64,000 nt of DNA from Takakia lepidozioides. Its lineage: Eukaryota; Streptophyta; Takakiopsida; Takakiales; Takakiaceae. The notes under the pieces were generated by a model, which was given only the letters and a program-made list of their open reading frames with translations, did no database searches and was not told the origin of the DNA. The position numbers were made by a program, and so were the translations under genes. Shown here piece after piece: positions 25,013-35,829 of this stretch (the first letter of the stretch is position 1; every line of letters begins with the position of its first letter). The DNA is taken from NCBI GenBank assembly GCA_030704615.1, contig CM060731.1, forward strand, positions 44,826,001-44,890,000. Reading direction: 5' to 3'.

Positions 25013-25762
25013 AATTCTTTGATCCAAGTCCAAATGACGATTCCTTCTCGTTCCTGACTTGGTTATCTGGCAAGCAGATCCCACTAAGCTTTGGGGAGCC
25101 AGGAAACAGGCCTTTTTTGGCAGCTATCTACAACGCTGGGATGCTCATTGTGGATCAGATAATTGGCAGACAACGACATCTACCCTCTGAATCTGAGCTT
25201 CCATCGGATGACAACATCTTCATATTGTCCGACATGGAACTCGTCTCTCCCTCCCCCATGAGCTTTGACAGTACCTTCTGCTCGCAGGCTTTTGTTTCCC
25301 AACAGTCATCTTGTATGTTGAACTCTTCATCTGATAAAATACAATTATCTTTCTTCCCCCCCTTTGAAGGAACTCCCTCCCCTTCCATCTCTTCAAGTTC
25401 CTACTGCTTGCTCTCATCCTCCAACAGAACTGGTGGCAGTTACACCTGGACTCTTGCCTTCTCCACTGCTGCCCCCTTCCAATTCTCCCTCAATCCCTGG
25501 GACGTTTATCCCTTGTATGAAGCCCCCATCTGGAACGGCAGTGCCTTATCCCTCTTATTTTCTATATCTCATGATGCCTTCAGCTTGACATTGTTGGCTG
25601 ATAGTGCAAGTCTTCGATTCTCTTGCTTTAGAAGGCTATGGGCCTGCATTTGTCTCCACTTGTTTCCTGCTACCTGCATTTTTACAGATGGAAACCCTAC
25701 CCAGTGTCATCACCAGCCATCAAATCATGGACCGACATCCATGGGCTGCTCATTGTGTCCAT

Positions 25763-26658
25763 CATGACATGGTTCCTGCACTCGTGGAACATCCGAGGCA
25801 TTGGATCAGATGCCTCAGTGCCCAAGAGAAGGAAAATCAAGCGTTGGGCCTCCTCCTTGATGTCGTCACCTTCCATCATCTTCCTGCAAGATACTAAATT
25901 GGATGCTGCTAAAATAAATTCTATAGGGAACACCTTCTGGCCAGGCAACCTTTCTTGGTGGAACCCCACGGTTGCAGCATCGCGAGGGGGTACTGCCATT
26001 CTTATTTCTCACCAAATAGATGCTCGCACTCCCCCCTGTCTTGGTCAAAATGTCTCCCACAAGCTCCAATTTTGCCAGACTTCGACCATGCGTCGGTGGC
26101 TGTGGCATTTACCCCACCCGGAGTGCACGGTAGAGGTCGGGGGTACTTTAAGCTGAACACAGCAGTTCTGAAGAAAGAAGAGCACATCATATTGTTGAAA
26201 GAAATGTGGCAGAATTCGGGGAATAACTTCACTTCTCCAACAGTGGTCTTCCTTCACAAGCTGCAGGCCACAAGAAAGTTGGCTCAGTCATTATCAAGAT
26301 CCCTGGCACAGGAAAGATCTCAGCGGCTCAAAGCCTTGACAAAGTGTCTCACACACTATCAAAAAAGACTGGAAATAGGTGTCACAAACCCTGCCATTAT
26401 GGAAAGATACCTAGCTGCCCAGCGAAATCTGGGGGTCTTGTTGGCTGATTCGGATAAATTCCTGAGATCTAGGGCGGGGGTCAATTGGTCCTTGAAAGGT
26501 GAGAATATGAATTCTTACTTCTTCCAAAAGGCAAAACAAAGGAGGGAAGCCACTTTCATCACCTGCATCGCTGGCCCTAGTGGTCTCAGTATTGACAGTC
26601 CCAAAGAAATGGCTTCAGCAGCGGCTGCGCATTTCGCGGCTCTCTTATCAGCAGGGTA
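25763..26658 (+). pseudogene. LINE-B endonuclease remnant and linker
   Basis: The segment begins with the endonuclease start (SWNIRGIGSD, then IIFLQDTKLD with the catalytic Glu position read as Asp). Most of the middle of the domain is gone. A second frame resumes at the end of the domain (LPDFDHASVAVAF) and continues through the linker typical of plant LINEs (YFKLNTAVLKKEEH, then LKGENMNSYFFQKAK). It stops at 26658, where the RT domain would be expected. Confidence 0.75.
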
Positions 26659-26816
26659 GAAGCTGTTCTAATTAAGCTGAAAAGAAGATTTGCATACTGG
26701 AGTTCACTTCACCTTACGGTGGTTGGGAGAGCCTTGATGGCCAATCAAATACTGCTAGCTTCCTCTTGGTTCACCTCCTCTGTATGGTCACCGGGGGCAT
26801 CCTTCATCAAGAAGCT

Positions 26817-27917
26817 CAAATCTCTGAGCTGGATGATTTTATCCAGGAGTTCGACAGCTGGTGTGATTTGCAGCAGATGCGCAATCCATAGCTGTTCACG
26901 CCATTCATGGCATGGAAGGAGCTATTTCGGCACCTTGAGGGGCCGCCTATGGACGATTACCACGAGTTCAGGCGAGGACATGAGGCAAAGATTGAGGAGT
27001 GGAGGATGTATTGGTCACCTGACTACGTCTCCATTACTCAAGGCACGACGCGACCAGCAGCTGCATCAGCACCAACATCTCCAACTGCAAGCATCAGTAG
27101 TGGAACAAGTGGTGCCGGTACTTCTGCAGGTGGTACCAGTTCTAAAGGTGCTACCACTCCTCCTGCCATGACTACAACACTCGTACCTGCCTTCAACCCT
27201 GTTGTGGAGTTCTTCGAGGAATTGAGGAGGAACTACCAAGAAGTACGGATGGAAAAGCTACGGAGTTTGCAAGACTTCCAGCGCAAGTTCAATGAGAGCT
27301 TGCGAGAGGCCTACACTCGTATGAGGCGCTTGATAAGTGTGACCCAAGGGGTTACTGAAGCTCAGGCAGTCCTGTTCTGGTATGGAATTTTGGACAAGGA
27401 GCTCAGGAGAAGGGTGCAGGATGCAACCCTGTTACAAGCAGCCCAACCCATATTAGCAGATGTGTTTCTGCTGGCTGAGCGGATTGAGCTCAACATAGCT
27501 TCTTTTGTAGGCCAACAGCAACCAGGGGTGGTGTGTTGGACATGTGGAGGACCCCATGTCAAGAAAGATTGCCCAGAGAGTGGCAAAGGGCCGGCACAAG
27601 CACAACCTCGGAATTTTATCTGGGGTGCCACGGATGCTGCATCTAATAAAAGAGCACTTGTTAGTTGGGCTCAGATCTGCCAGGGAAAAAAACATGGTAG
27701 TCTTGGAGTGCTTGATCCAGAGTCGCAGATAACATCATTGCTGGCTAAATGGGTGCCGAGGGTTTTCACCAACTTATCTAGTCCCTGGAGTAAATTGGTG
27801 AGGCCCCATTTGATGGCAGCGGTGCCTAAAACAAGCCTGTGTTGGCCTCCATCCCTAAGATGGACTGTGCAAGGAGGAAAAACGAACGCAAGACCTGCTG
27901 TTGGATCCAAAGCTTGA
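26817..27917 (+). CDS. Chimeric frame: Ty3-type gag joined to LINE-B C-terminal sequence
   Basis: One frame is open from an ATG at 26907 to 27917 (336 residues). Frame-compatible gag-like sequence extends back to about 26817 but is cut by a stop near 26889. Residues 1 to about 232 are a retrotransposon gag domain (MAWKELFRHLEGPP; VMEKLRSLQDFQRKF-like core; LFWYGILDKELRRRV) ending in the knuckle CWTCGGPHVKKDC. From about residue 235 the sequence becomes LINE ORF2 C-terminal sequence (FIWGATDAASNKRALVSW, then GSLGVLDPESQ and LLAKWV). Gag forms particles and the LINE part is normally downstream of RT. No gag-linked LTR or protease is visible. Expression is unknown. Confidence 0.7.
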
Positions 27918-28685
27918 CAATCGATATGGATTTCCTGGTGTAGGCTCCGTGACTCCCTCTATCAGCTGCAACCCACCTCCTATGATGAAGTAATCAGACA
28001 GCCTCTTTTCGGAAACTTCAACAGGGACTCTGAGACCTTGGTGTACTGTTCTGAAAGATGGTCTCATTGGGAAGCAGCAGGTTGTCGCACATGCTGCAAT
28101 TTTGGAACCAAGATTTTGGTTTGCCTATTTCCATGGAAGCAGCAGCAGCATGGTTCTCCCAGATAAGAGTGGCTTCTGGTTGGGGCACAATTTTGGAAGA
28201 CCTCCCCCCATTTGGACTCAGTTGTTGGCAAATCGACACTTGAGATCTGTTCCTAGATGGCTGGGATTTTCCCAGGCTTCGGAGAAATTCACGCTATATG
28301 CCACATCCATTGATCATAACCACATTTTTGGTACAAGATTCAGTGTGGCAAGTGATGGTATCCCCAACCTTTCGAGCTTCTTGCCAGGTCGGACTGCTAT
28401 GACATTAGAGTATTCTGCTCAATTTCTGGTAAAGCTGATCTCACCCCCCCCCCGCTTGAGCTCCATCTTTACAGTGGCTTCTTCGTTTGGTTCCTATCGG
28501 CTCTTGTCGGTCAATTGCAGTTTGACCCAGGAGAGCAAAAACAATTGCAGTTTGGATGAGCAAAAACAAGGATCACTTCTTCTCTTACACGGTTAAGATA
28601 GGATATTCTCTACTGATGCCCAATCAAACCTTTGACAGGAAATGGTCAAACAAATGGGCTCACTTTGGTCTAATATGAGAGTATC

Positions 28686-28860
28686 TTGTATTGTAGCCCA
28701 GTGGTAATGGGCACATACCACCTCGGAAGTGGTTGTGGGTTCAATCCACTGATTGGTGTCGCAAAGCTGTCCACCTTCTTGTTGGAAGGTAGTAGTCCTT
28801 CGGGGTCAAGAGACACCATAATTTACACTTCCTTCGGGAGGCGTCATATACGTATATAAT
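28686..28860 (+). mobile_element. tRNA-derived SINE
   Basis: The head resembles a tRNA gene. It has an A-box-like TAGCCCAGTGG at 28694, a D-arm with GCCC/GGGC pairing, an anticodon arm ACCAC/GTGGT (28717-28733) with the seven-base loop CTCGGAA (anticodon CGG position), and a B-box GGTTCAATCC at 28738. No acceptor stem can be formed, so it is not a working tRNA. The body runs into an AT microsatellite near 28850. Confidence 0.75.
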
Positions 28861-30637
28861 ATATGTATATATATATCATGTTAGTTCTAGAATGTTATTT
28901 GAAGTAAAATGAAAAAAAGAGATAAGGCCAAAAAATTGGAAAATGGAAACACTTTTTAACTGTCTATACTAAAGTGATTCTATACTTATTTTATTTCCAA
29001 TCGCAGAGTTGACGTACGACATTCATCCAATACTAAAACAAGTAGAACGTGTTGAGCTTGAACTTACATTATTTTAATATTAACATTGTATAGAAAATAC
29101 TTGGTGGCAAAAACAAGAGGCCGATCCACATTCATCACCACTAATTAGTCACAATTGTACTCCAATTTTGAAAATAAATATATCGAGGCAGAAGATATTG
29201 GAGCTGCGACCAATGAAACATCACAACCACCAAGTTATGGATATATAGACCTAATGGTTGCGTAAAAAATTGCTCCGTGTGTATCTCTCCCTCGATTGCT
29301 ACATCACATCCTACCATGCATAATATAGAGTTGGAACATTTATCAGTGAGCTGTTTTTCTGTTTGTCACATCCATCGACTCAAGTAAAATGGTTGACTTC
29401 ATCTTAGGCGTATGACATTGTAGATCCACCCCCTTCTAAAGTTTTCTTGGGTACTACAACTATTGCGTTTCGCGATGTCTACCTATTCATTCTACCATTT
29501 CTCCTATTTTGAGTTGGGATTTTTTCTGCTAGACCAATCTATGTTATGTGCCTCAAATCCATCTGGATCACATTCATTTTTCTTTTCTCTATGGACACAA
29601 ACGGTCACGTCTTTTTCTTAAAGCTGCTTACAATTAATAAGCCGCATCACCATATCTTTAGTATTCTCTAGAAGTTGCTTCCTAAAACTGTGGTTTGTTT
29701 GGCCAGAAACAAAATGAAGTATGTTTAGCATGTATTCAATGAACTAGCCAACTTGATTGTGATTGAGGTCATTCTCTTACTTCTACTATTTTGCCATAAA
29801 CATTGTTGGGCATATTAATAGAAACAAGTGAGGGGACCAATTACATATTGATCATCATCAATCAATTCTCAAGAGGATGTAGATTGTTCCATATCTCGTA
29901 TATGAACAACCCCGATTAATATGCTTTGACGTTTAGATAGGTGTGAAAAAATGACAATTATAAGTACTGTACATTTTCAAGCCCAAGACATTCTTTATTT
30001 AAAACTATCATTAGTGAATACATGCATTTATATAAATCCAAGTTAACATTAATTGTACTTGATGTCTCCTTAATACACTAATGAATTGAGTTGATTCTTC
30101 GAACAATGATGATTTCACTGCCACAAGTTACTTGTAGCTGTTTGTGTTCATACTTGTACTACTTCAATAGTATGAGCAATGTGTTAGAATTCAATTCTTT
30201 CAATTAGTAGGTATGGGGAAGAGAGCGGACGGACTAGATTGCACAAGCACACACCAAGCCCCACAATTGTACCATGTTCCCTCGTCATTTACCCTTTCAA
30301 GTTATCAACCGCCCAGTTTCTGCCTTTTGCCAATACCCAGATTGCAAGGCACATTTGCCCGTAACTAGGCTAGTGTGGTTGGGGCTGTCTTCCATACCCT
30401 CTTTACGAGCCTATGCCAATAATAAGTCTCATTGTTGATGTTGCCCTAAACTTGCCGGGTCCAAGAGTTTGCAACAAATTGACCACCATAGTACCCACAA
30501 AATCATCATTTTCAATCACGCCCGGTGAACTTTATGGTGGATCCCTTTGTGGGAGTGACAATCTTTGGGAGCGATAGATTTGATCACAACATGGTCATTG
30601 CATCCCTATAATCTAGTTTGCACTCTTCATAAGCACT
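28861..30637. other. A/T-rich region without recognised features
   Basis: The region starts with an (AT/ATAT) simple repeat and continues as A/T-rich sequence. No open frame over 60 codons or repeat structure was recognised. Confidence 0.5.
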
Positions 30638-31044
30638 TTATGTCATTGACTTCAGGAAACGGAGGTGGACACCTGGTTCTCCAACTTTCAACAAATGTTC
30701 TCTAATTGCCACATCTTCCATGGGGAGCTTACATCTGGGGCTGATCCAACAAACATTAGATTTTGTCCCATGGTCATATAGCTGAGGTGGTTTTGTACTG
30801 TGGTATGTGACCACATTCGATTCCCTTGGCAAACATGACAAAAACATCTTTCCAAGACTTCATCTGGTTCCTCTAGTGGTGGTATCCTCCTACTTGTCCT
30901 TACCTCCCCTCTTGAAATGGGTACCACATCCTCATCTAGTTGCAACCTTACAATACTATAATGAATGAGTCCCTTCAAAGACTTTTGCTCATAGTCATAC
31001 CAGGTTCTCCTTGGCAACCAAGAGAAACCATGATGAAAGTGCAT
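30638..31044 (-). pseudogene. Possible transposase-associated fragment
   Basis: A 118-residue minus-strand frame contains a Cys-rich motif (CFCHVCQGNRMWSHTTVQNHL) that vaguely resembles the N-terminal zinc-finger-like region of plant CACTA-type transposases. The rest is unassigned, and no other part of such an element is visible nearby. It might be chance. Confidence 0.22.
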
Positions 31045-32530
31045 GCACTTGTACGAGCAACTGCATCACAAAAGTGCGCTCTGCATGCTATTCCATATTT
31101 CACCTAACAAACCCAGTCTCAAGCTGAAATACTTTGTTTTTTGCAAAAGACCAAAATTTTGCCTCCAACTCTTCTACGTGCAGATCAGACATTGCATTCA
31201 AAGAAAATCAAGATGAAGACATACAACAAAGATGATGTTCAGCCCTATAGTCTGGTAATAGTGAGGTCCCATAATGTGTAAATAACTTGAACTGACCACT
31301 ACGTTACTAACTTGAACGTCATTATTATGTTCAAGGGAAATTCTTATTCTACTTAACCCATTACCAGAAGAAAAATTATTCAAAAGCTTAAAAATGAACC
31401 ATGAAACTCACAAGTCAATTTAGAGGATAGTCAAACTGTGATGAGTATGAGACATCGACCCTCACATATGTGAAGATCAGCCAGGAAGGGGGGGGGGGCT
31501 TTCCCATACATGAACACCAAATAGTGTAGGCAATGTAATGTTGAGACCTACAGGTTGAGGGAAGATGTCCATAGTGCAATTTCCACATTTACCAAAGATT
31601 GCTCAGCCGATTCTGAACTTGATGAGCCGAGATGATGGATATTCCTATTGTGGTATTTGGCTAAACTCACTTGAGTGTAAGTTCCATGTCGGAATGAAAT
31701 TAAATGGTATTATAGAACACTTAAAAAGCTTATACAACAAAAGAAATTAGGAGACAGATAGTAGGGCCTCTATAAGCAGTTTGAAAACACCTATTGGATC
31801 ACACTAGATTCCCTGCGATGGGGAAATAAATGAAAGAGACTAGACTACAGAGTGAGAAAAGAGAGTCATTTACGACTCGCATTTTTAAGTTGCACATGAG
31901 CGAATGTAGCAATAGACCTTCATGTGTAGTGCCTCAATTGAGCTTTGGTGCGATGGATTTGAGCTCTGATACTGCTTTGTCCAAAAAGCCAAGAACATGC
32001 TTTAGAATGCAAAAGTGCACAATGCAACAAAACTATAAACTAGACTGTGGAAGTGAGTAGAAACTGGTCATGCGCATGGTAGCTTGAAGGAAGTGCAACG
32101 GTAAATAGAGTTGAAACTTCTGTTTTGGTGTAAGCATGATGAAGCGTAGAAAAGTTCCTCATAAGGCACTTTCTCCACTAGTTTTTCTAAAAATTAATTA
32201 TTTCATTTCAAAGCATGCCAATTCAGTAGATTCACAATTCACAGAAAATGCATAAGCAAATCCAATTTAAGTTAAAAACTAGGGTAACATGAAATGCAAC
32301 AACTTTTGTTTCAATCAATTTAATTCCCCTTGAGTGCCCACAAATGTTCAATGACATCACTCCTCAAATTGAAATGTGTCTCTTGATTTTCAATTTTCTC
32401 TTTTCTCTATATGTATGCTGCGAATGTGAGTCTACATCTATATTGCTCTTACCCTACTTCTGGATTGCTGGCTCTAGATTTAATGCGCTCTCATCTTCAA
32501 GAATCACGTTGTGGAGCACCACACACGCTG
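31045..32530. other. Non-genic region left of the Harbinger remnants
   Basis: No gene was recognised. Part of this sequence presumably belongs to the 3' side of the minus-strand transposon that starts at 33502, but no terminal inverted repeat was identified. Confidence 0.4.
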
Positions 32531-32532
32531 CA

Positions 32533-33502
32533 TCAAATTCTCCTCAATGACATCTCTTTTTCCACAACCTGCTAGAACCTGCTAGGGTTTGCTACAATGT
32601 GAAATCCTGATTGCAACACTCCAAAACATCGCTCAACATCCTTTATGACAGATTTTTGTGTATGCGCAAAGTGTTGTTACATCTCTATTCCACAACCTGC
32701 TAGGGTTTTCTACAATGTGAAATCTTGATTGCAACACTCCAAAGCATCGCTCAACATCCTTTCTAACAGATTTTTGTGTGCGCACGAAGTGTTGTTTTTT
32801 CTCCCCTTGTGGCTCACGAATAGTGGACACAAAAATGCTCCACTTCAGATAAATTCCATCAACAAGCAGAGAGTATCTTGGATACATTGTTCCAGTGACA
32901 GTGAAATGTAGGTCATGCCTTGGAGCTTGCAATAAATTATTGGCAATCAATGGAGAACGATCAAACACATTAAAAACATTATTTCCACCTGGAAGTCCAA
33001 AGTACAGATGCCAAATGCGTAAGGATTGATCTGCTAGAGCTTTCAAAATAATTGATTATTTACCATATTTGTCTGTGAATTGCTCCTGCCAAGCAACGGA
33101 ACAATTCTTCCAACTCCAATGCGTGCAATCCAAGGAGCCAAATATCCATCGACATCCCATAGCTGCATTGACTTTCAACTGTTTTTCGTAGTCATGTCTA
33201 GTTGGTCACTTCAAATATACGTTCTCAAAAATTTCTCGGATTGCACGTGCCAATTTCTTCAAACACAAGATTGTAGTACTCTCTGCCAATCGACAATATT
33301 CATCACAAGCATCGACTGCTATGCTGTATGCCATCGTACGCAAGATAGCAGTGATTTTTTGAATAGAACTCAAACCCAAATGGCCAAAAGCATTTGTGGT
33401 TTGCAGAAAGTAGAGATCATGTAGACACACACCATCCAAAATTCTCAAAAACAGAGAATGTCTTCTCTTGTACCTTCGTCGGAATAATCTGTCATTGTAC
33501 AC
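32533..33502 (-). pseudogene. PIF/Harbinger transposase 1 (plant PIF type), broken
   Basis: Reading leftward from 33502, the frame starts MYNDRLFRRRYKRRHSLFLR and contains LGLSSIQKITAILRTMAY and CDEYCRLAEST, characteristic of plant PIF transposases. After a stop near 33206 the same frame continues through SLDCTHWSWKNC (first catalytic Asp), another stop, LVDGIYLKWSIFV (second Asp) and RKDVERCFGVLQSRF (catalytic Glu). All three DDE positions are still present but stops interrupt the frame. The C-terminal part is tandemly duplicated at the DNA level. The enzyme class cuts and inserts DNA elements with TWA targets. Confidence 0.88.
32562..32800. repeat. Tandem duplication of the transposase C-terminal segment
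   Basis: CACAACCTGCTAG recurs at about 32563 and 32691. The sequence following each (through GATTGCAACACTCCAAA and CATCGCTCAACATCC to GTGTTGTT) is about 95 percent alike by eye. The unit is about 110-128 bp. It repeats the region encoding the catalytic-Glu helix of the transposase. Confidence 0.85.
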
Positions 33503-34159
33503 TGGGTTTTGTGAGAACTAATATGTCCAAATGCGTTCGTGCCTGACCGATCAACATCCCCTTTCTTGCCAAGAAGAGATCCACCGTGCCCTCAACCCAG
33601 CCATCAATTGCGCCCTCCAAAGATCCATTTCAACGCCCCAAGATTGTGATTGGGCTTGCCAAGTTGTGATCGAGGCTACCTATGTCAGGTCTTCTACCGT
33701 CCCCGTGGAGTGCCTACCAAACCGCCCCTGTAAAAAATAGCGTCACCCCCTGTAACCAAGGTATATAATGTTGGACGACCCTTGCTCATCCATGGAGATG
33801 TTCTCAATTGTCCAACAGCCCGATGAGGAGGAGCTTAGGAACGCCTAAGTCCACTCACCGGAGTTCGCGGAGCTGTAACATAAAATCACGTCTTCTTAGA
33901 ATCCTGATTCCGGCTGGGAAAAGAGTCTTTGATGAAACGAAGTTAGAGTTTGCTAACTCTATTACGAAATTGATCTGAGCCTTGAAATGGCCGGAGTCAC
34001 TGTCACATATACCTTGATTAGTATATGTAATTGAAGATTTCACGTAGGCCATTGCAATGTAGTTAGACACTTCAATGACTTCCATTGATAATTTCCAAAC
34101 ATGGTCAACACGCTTTTTTGTATTGGTGACAAAATACAATAAAGATTGACATGTTCATG
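33503..34159. other. Sequence between two transposase remnants
   Basis: No domain was recognised. A short open frame at 33531-33740 lacks motifs. A C-rich stretch near 33540-33740 differs in composition from its A/T-rich surroundings and may be an insertion of another type. Confidence 0.35.
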
Positions 34160-35050
34160 CTAGTGATCATGTCTATGTTTTATCGAAAACTGGAGAAGTG
34201 TACTCTGAATCAGTTTTGCTCTCCTACTAGACACTCTCTCACTGTCAGGTCTTCTACAAACAACATTGTCATTCAAATTAGGGTAGTCATTTCCACCTTG
34301 TGTGGGCTCTTCCAATGGTTCTTCTCCACACATCTTGCAGAAGTTGTGCAATGCGGCACATGCCAAGATAATATGAGCTGCATATGGAACTATGAAATTC
34401 AAGTACTTCAACGCTCTCCATCTGTTCTTCAGTTGTCCAAACGATTTTTCTATTCGTACATTTTGCGCAAATTCTATCATATGCGTCCTTGTCCGGGTCT
34501 CCACACCCCCTAGCTGAGTATGCTTTTGTCAAATTGACGAGTAGAAGATAGGCAAAATCTCCTACAATATAAAGATGAATTCGAACTCCCGAAATTGTCA
34601 ACATAAGATGTTGGAGTATTTTTCTACCCATTAATTTGCGATATTGAAGATGCTCGAAAATGTGTTGCATCATGAGTGCCTCTAGGCGCACTAACACACG
34701 CATCCCAAAACATGTAGTCTTGATCACAAACAGCTTGAAGGAGCACACTATGATGATAATGTCTGTTCCAATAGTCCGCTGGCACGTACATCAAGTCTGG
34801 CTTTTCAGCCAACCTAATGTGGGAGCCGTCTATAGCTCTACAAAGATTAGGCAAACATGTAACCTCCAAGGATCCCTATGTAATAGATTCCAATCGTTCT
34901 CCTTCAAGTACGCTAACAAATTGTGAGTACAAAATATCTTTGTTGGATAGACACTCAATGATAAGCTTGGTATACAAGTACACAGTACTACACAGAATAG
35001 ATTGGCCGCGAGCCTATTGGAGTAGCCGAATGCCAGCTTGTGCAAAACAG
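34160..35050 (-). pseudogene. PIF/Harbinger transposase 2 (HARBI1-like), frameshifted
   Basis: On the minus strand an N-terminal stretch (IIECLSNKDILYSQF, near 34950) leads to LPNLCRAIDGSHIRLAEKP (first catalytic Asp). Next come YHHSVLLQAVCD and FWDACVSAPRGTHDATHF, then in another frame GVRIHLYIVGDFAYLLL (second Asp), then in a third frame VRIEKSFGQLKNRWRALKY (catalytic Glu region). These are the marks of HARBI1-like DDE transposases, a different lineage from the neighbour at 32533-33502. At least two frame changes make it inactive. No Myb-like partner gene was found. Confidence 0.85.
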
Positions 35051-35829
35051 AGAAATAGTGTTATTTGGCACCCTAGCATACTAGCCCCCAAGCACACATA
35101 TAGATCATTAGATATTGACATAGACATTTACCCTGCTCGGAGGAGTTGAACCTTAGCCCCATAGGACCCTGCCCAAGGCAACATAGGTTCCTGCAGCCCA
35201 CAATTAAACTTGCACCATACTTGCTAAGATCAAGGAATATAGGCCTGCCATACATCGCAAAGAAATGGAAATGTAATTACAATTGCATATAATCATTGGC
35301 AGATATAATTGTTAGAACCTCATGGCCTAAGTTATGTTCAAGATGTCAAGCAAACATTTACACCTGCAAATCTAGGCAAAGGTGCCTAGATTGCATCATG
35401 CATGCGGCAAGAAGCTTTCCAAGTGCGTAGGCAAGTGAGACAACGAGCATCTCCATGGGAAACTGAGGAGGCCCCACAACCCTTAATCCACCCCTCATCT
35501 GCCTCGTCAGATCATCCTCCATGGGACCGCCATGGCCACATCTGTGCTGCCCTGTGGGTCCATTGGCGAGGACCTTTATGAGACCCCCCAATTTTTGGCG
35601 AAAGCTGCCTTATTTGGACGGCTTTTTCCCTTTGTTTCATTGGCCAAGGGGATTTTCAGGCGGCCAAATGGCGAAAAATCGCCAATAAAAAAAACGCTGT
35701 CTATGACCTAGCTGCCGATAGAAAGTCACCTGGAGATGGAATGTTAATGAGGGAGGAAGGCTTGTAACAAGCTTCAGGTTGTAAGTTGTAAGCGACACCA
35801 CCACGGCTGCTTTGAGCTTATGAAACTGG

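Larger units (their letters stand above)
23482..28600 (+). mobile_element. Decayed second LINE (LINE-B) carrying a Ty3-type gag insertion
   Basis: A plant-type LINE with a zinc-knuckle ORF1, endonuclease start, post-endonuclease linker, a piece downstream of the RT core and the C-terminal region can be followed in order. The RT core itself is missing after about 26658. About 790 bp of Ty3-type gag sequence (about 26815-27605) sits inside it. Many frame changes show it is dead. It is unrelated in sequence to LINE-A. The borders are approximate. Confidence 0.75.

Noticed and set aside
28686-28760. Functional tRNA gene
   Set aside because: The acceptor stem cannot pair and the sequence continues into a SINE-like body.
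33787-35462. CATCTCCATGG-type inverted sequences as terminal repeats of the HARBI1-like element
   Set aside because: They face outward, not inward, and no target duplication flanks them.
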